Assembly: GCA_937902905.1 (NCBI GenBank)
Contig: CALELW010000088.1
Location: 1-16,944 of the forward strand
Length of the DNA stretch: 16,944 nt
DNA from: an uncultured Clostridium sp.
GTDB taxonomy: Bacteria > Bacillota > Clostridia > Lachnospirales > Lachnospiraceae
Direction of reading: 5' to 3'
Below, piece by piece: positions 1 to 5,760 of the stretch. Made by a program: the position numbers and the translations under genes. Position 1 is the stretch's first letter. Each line of letters starts with the position of its first letter. The notes below the pieces were generated by a model that ran no database searches, was not told the origin of the DNA, and was given only the letters and a program-made list of their open reading frames with translations.

Positions 1-529
1 AGCCATCTCCCGTTGAACCGGTACTTACATAAGAACAGCCGCCGGTTGCCACAATTACTTTATCCGCTGGCAGAGTATGCTGATTTTTCAGAACAACTCC
101 CGTCACTTCACTTTCTTTGATTTGAAGTTTTTTTACCTCTGTATGAAGAAGTACGGATACACCAAGTCTTTTGCACTCCTTCTCCAATGTTCGGATGACA
201 TCAGAAGATTTATCCGATGCCGGAAAAACGCGATTTCCACGCTCCACTTTTGTAGGCAGACCATGCTCATTAAAAAAATCAACGACCTGTTCATTGGTAA
301 AGGAATAAAACGCACTGTAGAGAAACTTAGGATTTGAAATTACGTTAGAAAACAAATCAGAAATATCACAGGCGTTGGTCAGGTTGCACCTGCCTTTTCC
401 TGTGATAAAAAGTTTTTTTCCTAATTTTTCATTTTTTTCAACAATAGTGACGTCACATCCGCATAAGGCACTTTGTATCGCCGCCATCATGCCGGCAGGA
501 CCGCCACCGATTATGATTACTTTTTTCAT
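1..529 (-). CDS. BaiN/HI0933-family FAD-dependent oxidoreductase, partial (N-terminal 176 residues)
   Basis: The gene starts at ATG 529 behind GGAGAAG and runs off the left edge without a stop. The protein opens with a Rossmann FAD-binding loop, GGGPAG at residues 8-13, after a hydrophobic beta strand. An acidic residue follows at the end of the second strand (VEK, 30-32), and then the family hallmark KLGKKLFITGKGRCNLTN at about 36-52. ATGGCSY...TGSTGDG near 161-176 is the second hallmark of this flavoprotein family (HI0933, YhiN, BaiN; often named NAD(P)/FAD-dependent oxidoreductase or aminoacetone oxidase). The physiological substrate of most members is unknown, so no reaction is assigned. 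It is the last visible gene of the relQ-folD-rimO-pgsA-cinA operon, 17 bases after the lipoprotein stop. Confidence 0.9.
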   Translation of the reverse strand, partial: MKKVIIIGGGPAGMMAAIQSALCGCDVTIVEKNEKLGKKLFITGKGRCNLTNACDISDLFSNVISNPKFLYSAFYSFTNEQVVDFFNEHGLPTKVERGNRVFPASDKSSDVIRTLEKECKRLGVSVLLHTEVKKLQIKESEVTGVVLKNQHTLPADKVIVATGGCSYVSTGSTGDG

Positions 530-546
530 TTTCTTCTCCGATGTAT

Positions 547-1029
547 TTATGCCGATGCGTAAACTTCATTAAAACCAAAAGACCGATGAGAACTTTTGTA
601 TCGTTTGTTTTTGCACCGGTAAATAATTTTTTTACAATCTTTTACATTATCCAACAGACTGCTGGCAAAACAGTTCAATATCAAAGTTTCCATTTCCTTA
701 GAGCAGCTCTTTACCGGTTTTGCCTTGGAATCAAAAGAAACCACAACGGTGTTTTTCTGCTGCTCCACATGGTCAACAACGATATCCTCGTCTTCTAAAT
801 TCTGTGTCACCAGATATGTGATATATTCTGCTGTCAATGTTTTTTCCTCTTTTTTAACAACAACCGGAATCAGACTCATTGTATCGGAATCAATGGAGTA
901 AATCGTAAGTGTCTTCATCGTGCTTTTTGGCGTCGAAAGGGCTGTTTTTGCCGGTATCTCAGACGCTTCCCCACAACCATTTAATAATAACAAACCCACC
1001 ATAAGTATTGCCATTATTTTAAATTTCAA
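547..1029 (-). CDS. small lipoprotein, GerMN-like
   Basis: I place the start at TTG 1029, giving 160 residues. AGGAG at 1038-1042 lies 8 bases upstream of it, and the resulting N-terminus is a clean lipoprotein signal: two lysines, a hydrophobic stretch, and LLNGC with the acylated cysteine at residue 19. The in-frame ATG at 1053 would lie inside cinA and spoil the signal peptide. The mature part has a pattern like the GerMN domain of spore-germination lipoproteins: TLTIYSID at the start, VVVSFDS in the middle, and a later stretch with IIYRCKNKRYKS. The GerMN call rests on pattern only. If right, it is an envelope-anchored protein whose molecular role is poorly defined even in the family. The ribosome site overlaps the end of cinA, so translation is probably coupled. 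Confidence 0.65.
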   Translation of the reverse strand: MKFKIMAILMVGLLLLNGCGEASEIPAKTALSTPKSTMKTLTIYSIDSDTMSLIPVVVKKEEKTLTAEYITYLVTQNLEDEDIVVDHVEQQKNTVVVSFDSKAKPVKSCSKEMETLILNCFASSLLDNVKDCKKIIYRCKNKRYKSSHRSFGFNEVYASA

Positions 1030-1034
1030 TTTTA

Positions 1035-1517
1035 TTACTCCTTGTCTAAACATCGTATTGCCAAATCAAGAGCTGCATCCACTGCCTGCTTTCTTACCTG
1101 CTTTCTATCACCGGAAAATACATGACGTTCTACCGTAACTTTTCCATGCAGTGAACAGCCAAGATACACAAGTCCAACAGGTTTTTCTTTTGTACCTCCG
1201 CCCGGTCCTGCAATGCCGGTTGTAGAAAGTCCGATATCTGCTTTTGCTGCTTTAGCACAGCCAAGACACATTTCGGCTGCTGTCTCTTCGCTGACAGCGC
1301 CTTTCGTTTCCAGTGTATCATGACTTACGGATACCAGATTTTCCTTCGCCTCGTTTGCGTAAGTCACATACGCACAGTTGATGACATCCGACGCACCGGA
1401 AACGTTAATAATCGTTGCCGATAGTAAACCGCCGGTACATGATTCAGCTGTTGTTATCGTATAGTGTTTGTTTGTCAGTTTCTTGACAAGCTCATTTTCT
1501 TTTGCATTTTCTTTCAT
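1035..1517 (-). CDS. cinA: CinA C-terminal-domain protein, probable nicotinamide-nucleotide amidohydrolase
   Basis: This 160-residue protein is the stand-alone CinA C-terminal domain (PncC type). It shows TAESCTGG at residues 23-30 and the long glycine-rich motif TTGIAGPGGGTKEKPVGLVY in the second half, both diagnostic. Characterised members deamidate nicotinamide mononucleotide to nicotinic acid mononucleotide, recycling the NMN released by NAD-dependent DNA ligase. The N-terminal MoCF-like (COG1058) domain of full-length CinA is absent, so either pncC or cinA is a fair symbol. Its ATG shares one base with the pgsA stop (TAATG), which implies coupled translation. In many Firmicutes pgsA-cinA is followed by recA; here a lipoprotein follows instead. 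Confidence 0.93.
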   Translation of the reverse strand: MKENAKENELVKKLTNKHYTITTAESCTGGLLSATIINVSGASDVINCAYVTYANEAKENLVSVSHDTLETKGAVSEETAAEMCLGCAKAAKADIGLSTTGIAGPGGGTKEKPVGLVYLGCSLHGKVTVERHVFSGDRKQVRKQAVDAALDLAIRCLDKE

Positions 1518-2062
1518 TATCGCACATCCTTCATAACCCCTCGGTTTTTATAAATATAATCGACGAGAGAAATTATCGTTAGTATCACCGAAGCGTAAAT
1601 TAATATACTCTCAATGATACGGAATACTTCTGCCTGAAAATGAAATACTAAAAGAATTGACATTGCCATCTGGACGAAAGTCTTAACTTTACCCCAGTAG
1701 CTTGCCGCAATGGTAACTCCTTTTTCAGCAGCTACCAGACGAAAACCGCTGATAATGAACTCTCTGCTGATAATGATAATAACTACCCATGCCGGCATAT
1801 TTGTCTGCGGGTCAGCCAAAAAACAGATGAGTGCTGCACATACTAATAACTTATCCGCTAATGGGTCCATAAATTTACCGAAGGTTGTAACCTGATTGTA
1901 TTTTCTTGCCAGATAACCGTCAAAAAAATCGGTGATGCAGGCGGCAATAAATAAACCACCGGCAATATAATCCGAATACGGCAATTGCTGCCATAGCATC
2001 GCAATTACAAAAAGAGGAATCATAGCAACACGCAAAATTGTCAATCGATTTGGTACATTCAT
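1517..2062 (-). CDS. pgsA: CDP-diacylglycerol-glycerol-3-phosphate 3-phosphatidyltransferase
   Basis: PgsA makes phosphatidylglycerol phosphate from CDP-diacylglycerol and glycerol 3-phosphate, the committed step to phosphatidylglycerol and cardiolipin in the cytoplasmic membrane. The 181-residue protein carries the complete CDP-alcohol phosphotransferase motif D-x2-D-G-x2-A-R-x8-G-x3-D-x3-D: Asp45, Asp48, Gly49, Ala52, Arg53, Gly62, Asp66 and Asp70. Several hydrophobic segments are visible, including residues 13-24, 32-43 and a C-terminal pair. The N-terminus NVPNRLTILR is typical of the family. The start codon directly follows the rimO stop, and the ribosome site GGAGGATG is formed by the last rimO codons. 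Length and motif are normal. Confidence 0.96.
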   Translation of the reverse strand: MNVPNRLTILRVAMIPLFVIAMLWQQLPYSDYIAGGLFIAACITDFFDGYLARKYNQVTTFGKFMDPLADKLLVCAALICFLADPQTNMPAWVVIIIISREFIISGFRLVAAEKGVTIAASYWGKVKTFVQMAMSILLVFHFQAEVFRIIESILIYASVILTIISLVDYIYKNRGVMKDVR

Positions 2063-3400
2063 TTAATCATCCTCCTCCGGTAAAATTTCTCCAATCAAAT
2101 CATAGCCGTTTGCATCCGTCACCAAAACAGGTAATATGGTGCCTGATATGATTTCATACGGTGCTTCAAAGAAAAGACATCCGTCAATCTCCGGCGCATC
2201 GCGGTAAGTACGCCCGACATAAACGCCATCTTCCGGCAGATATCCATCCACTATCACGGAAAGTTTTCTGCCAATCATTTCTTCATTCTGGGCAAAAATT
2301 ACATTCTGCTCTGTCTGCATAATTTCATCTGCCCATTCCTGCTTAATCTCATCCGGAAGCTGTCCATCATATTCTGCCGCCGGTGTTCCTTCTTCCGGCG
2401 AGTAAGGAAATACTCCTAATCGTTCAAATTTCATGTTGGCAACAAAATCCACACATTCTTCATGATTTTTGTTTGTCTCTCCCGGAAATCCGCTGATTAA
2501 TGTTGTACGGAGAGCAATATCCGGAATCTCTTCACGAAGCATGGAAATCTTCTCACGCAAATCCGCCTGTGTGGTCTTTCGTCCCATTCTTTTTAAGATG
2601 CCGTCGTTGCAGTGCTGAATCGGCAAATCAAGATAATGACAGATTTTTTTCTCTGTCTTAATCGTCTGTACCAGTTCTTTTGTAATTTCTTCCGGATAAC
2701 AATACAATAGCCGAATCCATTCAATTCCATCAATTTTACAAAGAGCCTGTAAAAGTTCCGGCAGTCGTTTTTCTCCATATAAATCAACACCGTAAACCGT
2801 TGTTTCCTGAGCAATCACAATTAACTCTTTAGTTCCTTCTTTTGCCAATTGTTCCGCTTCCACTAACAACTCTTCCATCGGAACGCTGCGGTAATTACCG
2901 CGCAGTTTCGGAATGATGCAGTACGTGCAGTGTTTGCTGCAACCCTCTGCAATTTTCAAATATGAAGAATAGCCGGAGGACGTATGAACTCTGTTTGTTA
3001 AATTCTTCGGAAGATAGTCCAAATCATTTAACGCACATTCTTTTTTGCCCTGTAACGTATCTTTTACTACTTCAAATATTTTATCATATGCCGTTGTTCC
3101 GACAACCGCATCAACTTCGGGAATTTCTTTCTGGATGTCCTCTGCATAGCGCTGCGCCAAACATCCTGTCATGATGAGTGAGACACACTTGCCGGTCTTT
3201 TTGTATTCTGCCATTTCAAGAATTGTCTCAATGCTTTCCTCTTTTGCATCATGAATAAAGCCACAAGTATTCACAATAATAATTTCTGCATCTTCTGGCG
3301 TACTTGTCACCGAAATATTCTGCGAAGCCAACAGTGCAATCATTTTTTCACTGTCAACTAAATTTTTATCACATCCTAATGATACAAAGAACAACTTCAT
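2063..3400 (-). CDS. rimO: ribosomal protein S12 (aspartate) methylthiotransferase RimO
   Basis: RimO is a radical-SAM enzyme that adds a methylthio group to a conserved aspartate of ribosomal protein S12. I use ATG 3400, which overlaps the folD stop as ATGA and has AAAGGA just upstream; this gives 445 residues starting MKLFFVSLGCDKN, as expected for the family. An upstream in-frame ATG at 3430 adds only a short polar tail inside folD. The N-terminal methylthiotransferase domain has the three cluster cysteines Cys10, Cys46 and Cys80. The radical-SAM domain has C154-x3-C158-x2-C161. GFPGET (loop) and SPEEGTPA are also visible, and the C-terminal part fits a TRAM domain. The sequence resembles RimO more than the tRNA enzyme MiaB, notably in SLGCDKNLVDSE and the S12-type C-terminus. 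Confidence 0.95.
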   Translation of the reverse strand: MKLFFVSLGCDKNLVDSEKMIALLASQNISVTSTPEDAEIIIVNTCGFIHDAKEESIETILEMAEYKKTGKCVSLIMTGCLAQRYAEDIQKEIPEVDAVVGTTAYDKIFEVVKDTLQGKKECALNDLDYLPKNLTNRVHTSSGYSSYLKIAEGCSKHCTYCIIPKLRGNYRSVPMEELLVEAEQLAKEGTKELIVIAQETTVYGVDLYGEKRLPELLQALCKIDGIEWIRLLYCYPEEITKELVQTIKTEKKICHYLDLPIQHCNDGILKRMGRKTTQADLREKISMLREEIPDIALRTTLISGFPGETNKNHEECVDFVANMKFERLGVFPYSPEEGTPAAEYDGQLPDEIKQEWADEIMQTEQNVIFAQNEEMIGRKLSVIVDGYLPEDGVYVGRTYRDAPEIDGCLFFEAPYEIISGTILPVLVTDANGYDLIGEILPEEDD

Positions 3401-4236
3401 GCTTTTTGAATTCCTTTCGCTTCCACACAATTATTCATCAACATCGCAATTGTCATTGGTCCGACACCGCCCGGTACCGGAGTAATTGCCGACGCCTTTT
3501 TTTCCACGGAATCAAAGTCCACGTCACCGCAAAGTTTACCGCCTTCCGGTCTGTGAATTCCGACATCAATGACTACTGCGCCCTCTTTCACATAATCTGC
3601 CGTAATCATTTTCGGCTTTCCAATTGCTACAATCAGAATATCTGCTCTTTTTGTTACTTCTTTTAAGTCTTTTGTATGACTGTGACAGACGGTTACTGTA
3701 GCATTTTCACGAAGCATAAGCATCGCCATCGGTTTTCCGACAATATTACTTCTGCCCACAATAACGCACTCTTTTCCGTCAATTGCCACATCACTTCTCT
3801 TTAAGAGCTGAATGATGCCCGCCGGCGTACAGGACACAAAGCCCGGCTGGCCGATACTTAACGCACCAACGCTCTGCGGATGAAATCCATCCACATCTTT
3901 TTCCGGGGAAATGGTCTGAATCACTTTATCCTCATTAATATGGGAAGGCAGCGGTAATTGTACCAAAATACCGTTTACGGTATCATCTGCATTGAGTTTT
4001 TCAACAAGTGCCAGTAATTCTTCTTCTGTTGTTTCTTCCGGCAATTCATAGGAAAGGGAATGAATTCCAACATACTCACAAGCCTTCTTTTTATTCCCTA
4101 CATATACGGTAGATGCCGGGTCATTGCCAACCTGGATTACCGCAAGTGTAACGTCCAAATTTTCCTTTGCCACGCGTTCTTTGCACTCGTCTTTTACCTG
4201 CGCTGAGATTTTTTTGCCATCAATTAAAACTGCCAT
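3397..4236 (-). CDS. folD: bifunctional methylenetetrahydrofolate dehydrogenase / methenyltetrahydrofolate cyclohydrolase
   Basis: FolD interconverts 5,10-methylene-, 5,10-methenyl- and 10-formyl-tetrahydrofolate in the cytoplasm. The 279-residue protein has the usual length. YVGNKKKA holds Tyr45 and Lys49, equivalent to the catalytic Tyr50 and Lys54 of the E. coli enzyme. VQLPLPSHI and PEKDVDGFHP lie in the middle, GRSNIVGKPMAMLM forms the nucleotide-binding region, and PVPGGVGPMTIAMLM is near the C-terminus; all are family signatures. AAGGAG precedes the ATG. It is second in the operon, 15 bases after relQ, and overlaps rimO by 4 bases. Formate-THF ligase, which makes the 10-formyl-THF that FolD uses, is encoded at 10493-12163 in this window. 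Confidence 0.97.
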   Translation of the reverse strand: MAVLIDGKKISAQVKDECKERVAKENLDVTLAVIQVGNDPASTVYVGNKKKACEYVGIHSLSYELPEETTEEELLALVEKLNADDTVNGILVQLPLPSHINEDKVIQTISPEKDVDGFHPQSVGALSIGQPGFVSCTPAGIIQLLKRSDVAIDGKECVIVGRSNIVGKPMAMLMLRENATVTVCHSHTKDLKEVTKRADILIVAIGKPKMITADYVKEGAVVIDVGIHRPEGGKLCGDVDFDSVEKKASAITPVPGGVGPMTIAMLMNNCVEAKGIQKA

Positions 4237-4251
4237 ACTGTTATCTCCTTT

Positions 4252-4932
4252 TTAATCTATTTCTACTATATTGTCGCGGATTGCCTGCATATGAAAATCC
4301 GTCCGGTTTATTACGTCCGCACAAGCACGCAATTCGTAAACAATATTTTCAGCATCTTTGATATCTTTTTTGTATTTTACCTGATGCTCTAAGCTTGCCC
4401 AAAAGTCCATCGCAATCGTACGAATCTGGACTTCGACACGCATATTTTCTTTATGGTCTGAAAAGAATACCGGGACTTCCACAATCAAATGCAGGCTCCG
4501 GTAGCCATTCATTTTCGGCTTTTTGATATAATCTTTTGTTTTTATTAAAACAACATCATCCTGTGCCGAAAGCATATCCGCCACTTTGTAAATGTCATCA
4601 ATAAAGGCACAGATTACACGCACACCCGCCACATCATTTAAATGCTGCCTGACAGATTCAACCGTAATCGGATAGCCTTTCTTTTTCAATTTGGTTGCGA
4701 TGCTGTCCGGCTGTTTGATTCTTGTTTTAATAAATTCAATCGGATTTCGATTTTTTGTCATCGAAAATTCATCGTTTAATACTTGTAATTTTGTTTTTAC
4801 TTCTTTGATTGCACAACTGTACATCATCATCATTTTCTGAAATTCTTCGGCATCCGACTCAAAAAGATTGTCCATATCTTTTGGCAGATGCAGTTGTTTC
4901 AGATACGATGTATGTAATTCTTCATCAAGCAT
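4252..4932 (-). CDS. relQ: small alarmone synthetase (GTP pyrophosphokinase, RelQ/YjbM type)
   Basis: The protein should transfer pyrophosphate from ATP to GDP or GTP, making (p)ppGpp. It is a single-domain enzyme: the RelA/SpoT synthetase fold is present, while the HD hydrolase, TGS and ACT domains of long Rel proteins are absent. Recognisable stretches are NPIEFIKTRIKQPDSIATKL, the core LNDVAGVRVICAFIDDI, KPKMNGYRSLHLIVEVP and VEVQIRTIAMDFWASLEHQ. I use ATG 4932 with GGAGAAGAAC upstream, giving 226 residues, close to B. subtilis YjbM. The in-frame ATG at 4989 would sit only about 3 bases after the predicted transcription start, so it is unlikely. The gene opens the operon, so alarmone synthesis shares a promoter with folate, lipid and ribosome-modification genes. 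Confidence 0.93.
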   Translation of the reverse strand: MLDEELHTSYLKQLHLPKDMDNLFESDAEEFQKMMMMYSCAIKEVKTKLQVLNDEFSMTKNRNPIEFIKTRIKQPDSIATKLKKKGYPITVESVRQHLNDVAGVRVICAFIDDIYKVADMLSAQDDVVLIKTKDYIKKPKMNGYRSLHLIVEVPVFFSDHKENMRVEVQIRTIAMDFWASLEHQVKYKKDIKDAENIVYELRACADVINRTDFHMQAIRDNIVEID

Positions 4933-4998
4933 TGTTCTTCTCCAATCTTTAACCCCTGTACTTATCGTATGCGTATTATACATATGCATACATTATCT

Positions 4999-5026
4999 AT
5001 TATAAGCAAAAAATGAATAAAGTCAA
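4999..5026 (-). promoter_or_regulatory. sigma-A-type promoter of the relQ-folD-rimO-pgsA-cinA operon
   Basis: Read on the minus strand, TTGACT (5026-5021) and TATAAT (5004-4999) are separated by 16 bases. That is one mismatch from consensus, with a slightly short spacer. It predicts a start near 4992 and a leader of about 60 bases before relQ. The site also lies upstream of the divergent ferredoxin. I could not identify a convincing separate promoter for the ferredoxin in the same region. Confidence 0.8.
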
Positions 5027-5072
5027 ACGAAACGGGAACGCTACTAAAAAAATGAAGGGAGAATTTTTTATA

Positions 5073-5267
5073 ATGAAAAGTTTTGTTGACCAGGATGCCT
5101 GCATCGCCTGCGGTTTATGTGTGTCTACCTGTGAAGATGTTTATCACTTTAATGAAGATGGAAAAGCGGAAGCTGTTGAGGGAATAATTTCTGCTGAATA
5201 TGAAGATGACTGCCGGACTGCGGCAGAAAACTGCCCGACTATGGCGATTGAAGTTGATGAAGGGTGA
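5073..5267 (+). CDS. single-cluster 4Fe-4S ferredoxin
   Basis: This 64-residue low-potential electron carrier has ATG 5073, seven to ten bases after AAGGGAG. A longer reading from ATG 5013 adds a basic tail with no ribosome site. Cluster ligands are C10-x2-C13-x2-C16 and the distant Cys in NCP (Cys54). This is the monocluster type, not the two-cluster clostridial ferredoxin. Two additional cysteines, Cys20 and Cys47, sit where the Thermotoga maritima ferredoxin has a disulfide (Cys20-Cys43), so a disulfide is plausible. The protein is strongly acidic, as usual. It stands alone, divergent from relQ and ending at a strong terminator. Its redox partner cannot be told from context. Confidence 0.93.
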   Translation: MKSFVDQDACIACGLCVSTCEDVYHFNEDGKAEAVEGIISAEYEDDCRTAAENCPTMAIEVDEG

Positions 5268-5269
5268 AT

Positions 5270-5410
5270 TGTTTTCACAATTATTGCTATAAATAAAAAA
5301 GCATCAAATTTTCCCATTCGGAACCGCTTCGCTTGATGAACACCTTCGGTGTTCATAGTTCCTCATGGTGAAAGTTTGATGTTTTTTTATTTAAAATTAA
5401 TGTGAAAACA
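5270..5410. repeat. 10-base inverted repeat flanking the structured element
   Basis: TGTTTTCACA at 5270-5279, right after the ferredoxin stop, is the exact reverse complement of TGTGAAAACA at 5401-5410. The pair encloses the 5291-5392 helix and could extend it outward after an internal loop. Each arm is also part of a small local hairpin: AATTGT-TTTC-ACAATT at 5267-5282 and AATGT-GAAA-ACATT at 5399-5412. Confidence 0.6.
5291..5392 (+). terminator. structured element copy 1: long hairpin with conserved core, probable bidirectional terminator
   Basis: The outer helix pairs 5291-5313 with 5370-5392: 23 base pairs, two of them G-U in plus-strand RNA, with A- and T-tracts at its foot on both strands. 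Inside come CCAT/ATGG (5314-5317 with 5365-5368, one bulged U), a symmetric UC/UC internal loop, GGAAC/GUUCC (5320-5324 with 5358-5362), an 11-base bulge on the 5' side (cgcttcgcttg, 5325-5335), and a 9-pair apical hairpin (5336-5344 with 5348-5356, loop UUC). It lies between the convergent ferredoxin and 88-residue genes and should stop transcription both ways. The inner core recurs at 9609-9747. Confidence 0.85.
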
Positions 5411-5448
5411 TTTTACCTCTTTATTTTACCTCTTTATTTTACCTCTTT
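5410..5448. repeat. three tandem copies of a 13-base repeat
   Basis: ATTTTACCTCTTT occurs three times without interruption at 5410-5422, 5423-5435 and 5436-5448. On the minus strand each unit reads AAAGAGGTAAAAT. It lies between the structured element and the stop of the 88-residue gene, outside any coding sequence. The first copy shares its first base with the 10-base inverted repeat. No function can be read from it. Confidence 0.9.
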
Positions 5449-5474
5449 GGGCTTTTTGCTGTTCTTTGGTTTTG

Positions 5475-5741
5475 CTATTCTTCGATTACTTCGATTTCGA
5501 GGTAGTCGAAGTCGATTTGCTCAATGAAGTTATCTTGTTCAAAGCGGGTTTTGTCAACCCGCTTGAATTCATTAATGTTTTTGTCAAGCCAAATTGGCTG
5601 TTGCAAATCAAAGGCTTCAGCAAATGCGTGAATCCCGGCAAATACTTTTTTAGTCCGGTTGATATCCGTATCACCATTTTCGTAAACCATATCACGAACT
5701 AAATGATTGTCTTTGAATATTTTTCCCCATATGCGGAACAT
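5475..5741 (-). CDS. conserved small acidic protein, function unknown (88 residues)
   Basis: I do not know a function. A strong ribosome site, GGGAGG, lies 7 bases before ATG 5741, and the gene starts 19 bases after the hydratase stop, so it is co-transcribed with it. The protein begins MFRIWGKIFKDNHLVRDMV, contains a PIWLDKNINEF stretch, continues with KRVDKTRFEQDNF, and ends with the acidic IDFDYLEIEVIEE. It has no signal peptide, membrane segment or cysteines, so it should be cytoplasmic and folded. The layout resembles a small protein I associate with Lachnospiraceae genomes, but that is recollection and was not checked. An overlapping frame on the same strand (5486-5695) lacks such a start and is a shadow. 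Confidence 0.8.
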   Translation of the reverse strand: MFRIWGKIFKDNHLVRDMVYENGDTDINRTKKVFAGIHAFAEAFDLQQPIWLDKNINEFKRVDKTRFEQDNFIEQIDFDYLEIEVIEE

Positions 5742-5760
5742 AAAAGTCCTCCCAAAAGAA

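Noticed and set aside
4237..4251. Riboswitch or promoter before folD
   Set aside because: Only 15 bases separate folD from relQ, and these hold just the ribosome site.
5013..5072. Longer N-terminus of the ferredoxin from ATG 5013
   Set aside because: The added 20 residues are basic and unlike ferredoxins, there is no ribosome site, and the start would overlap the relQ promoter -35 box. ATG 5073 has AAGGGAG.
5410..5448. CRISPR array
   Set aside because: Three 13-base units lie head to tail without spacers. The units are too short and no cas gene is present.
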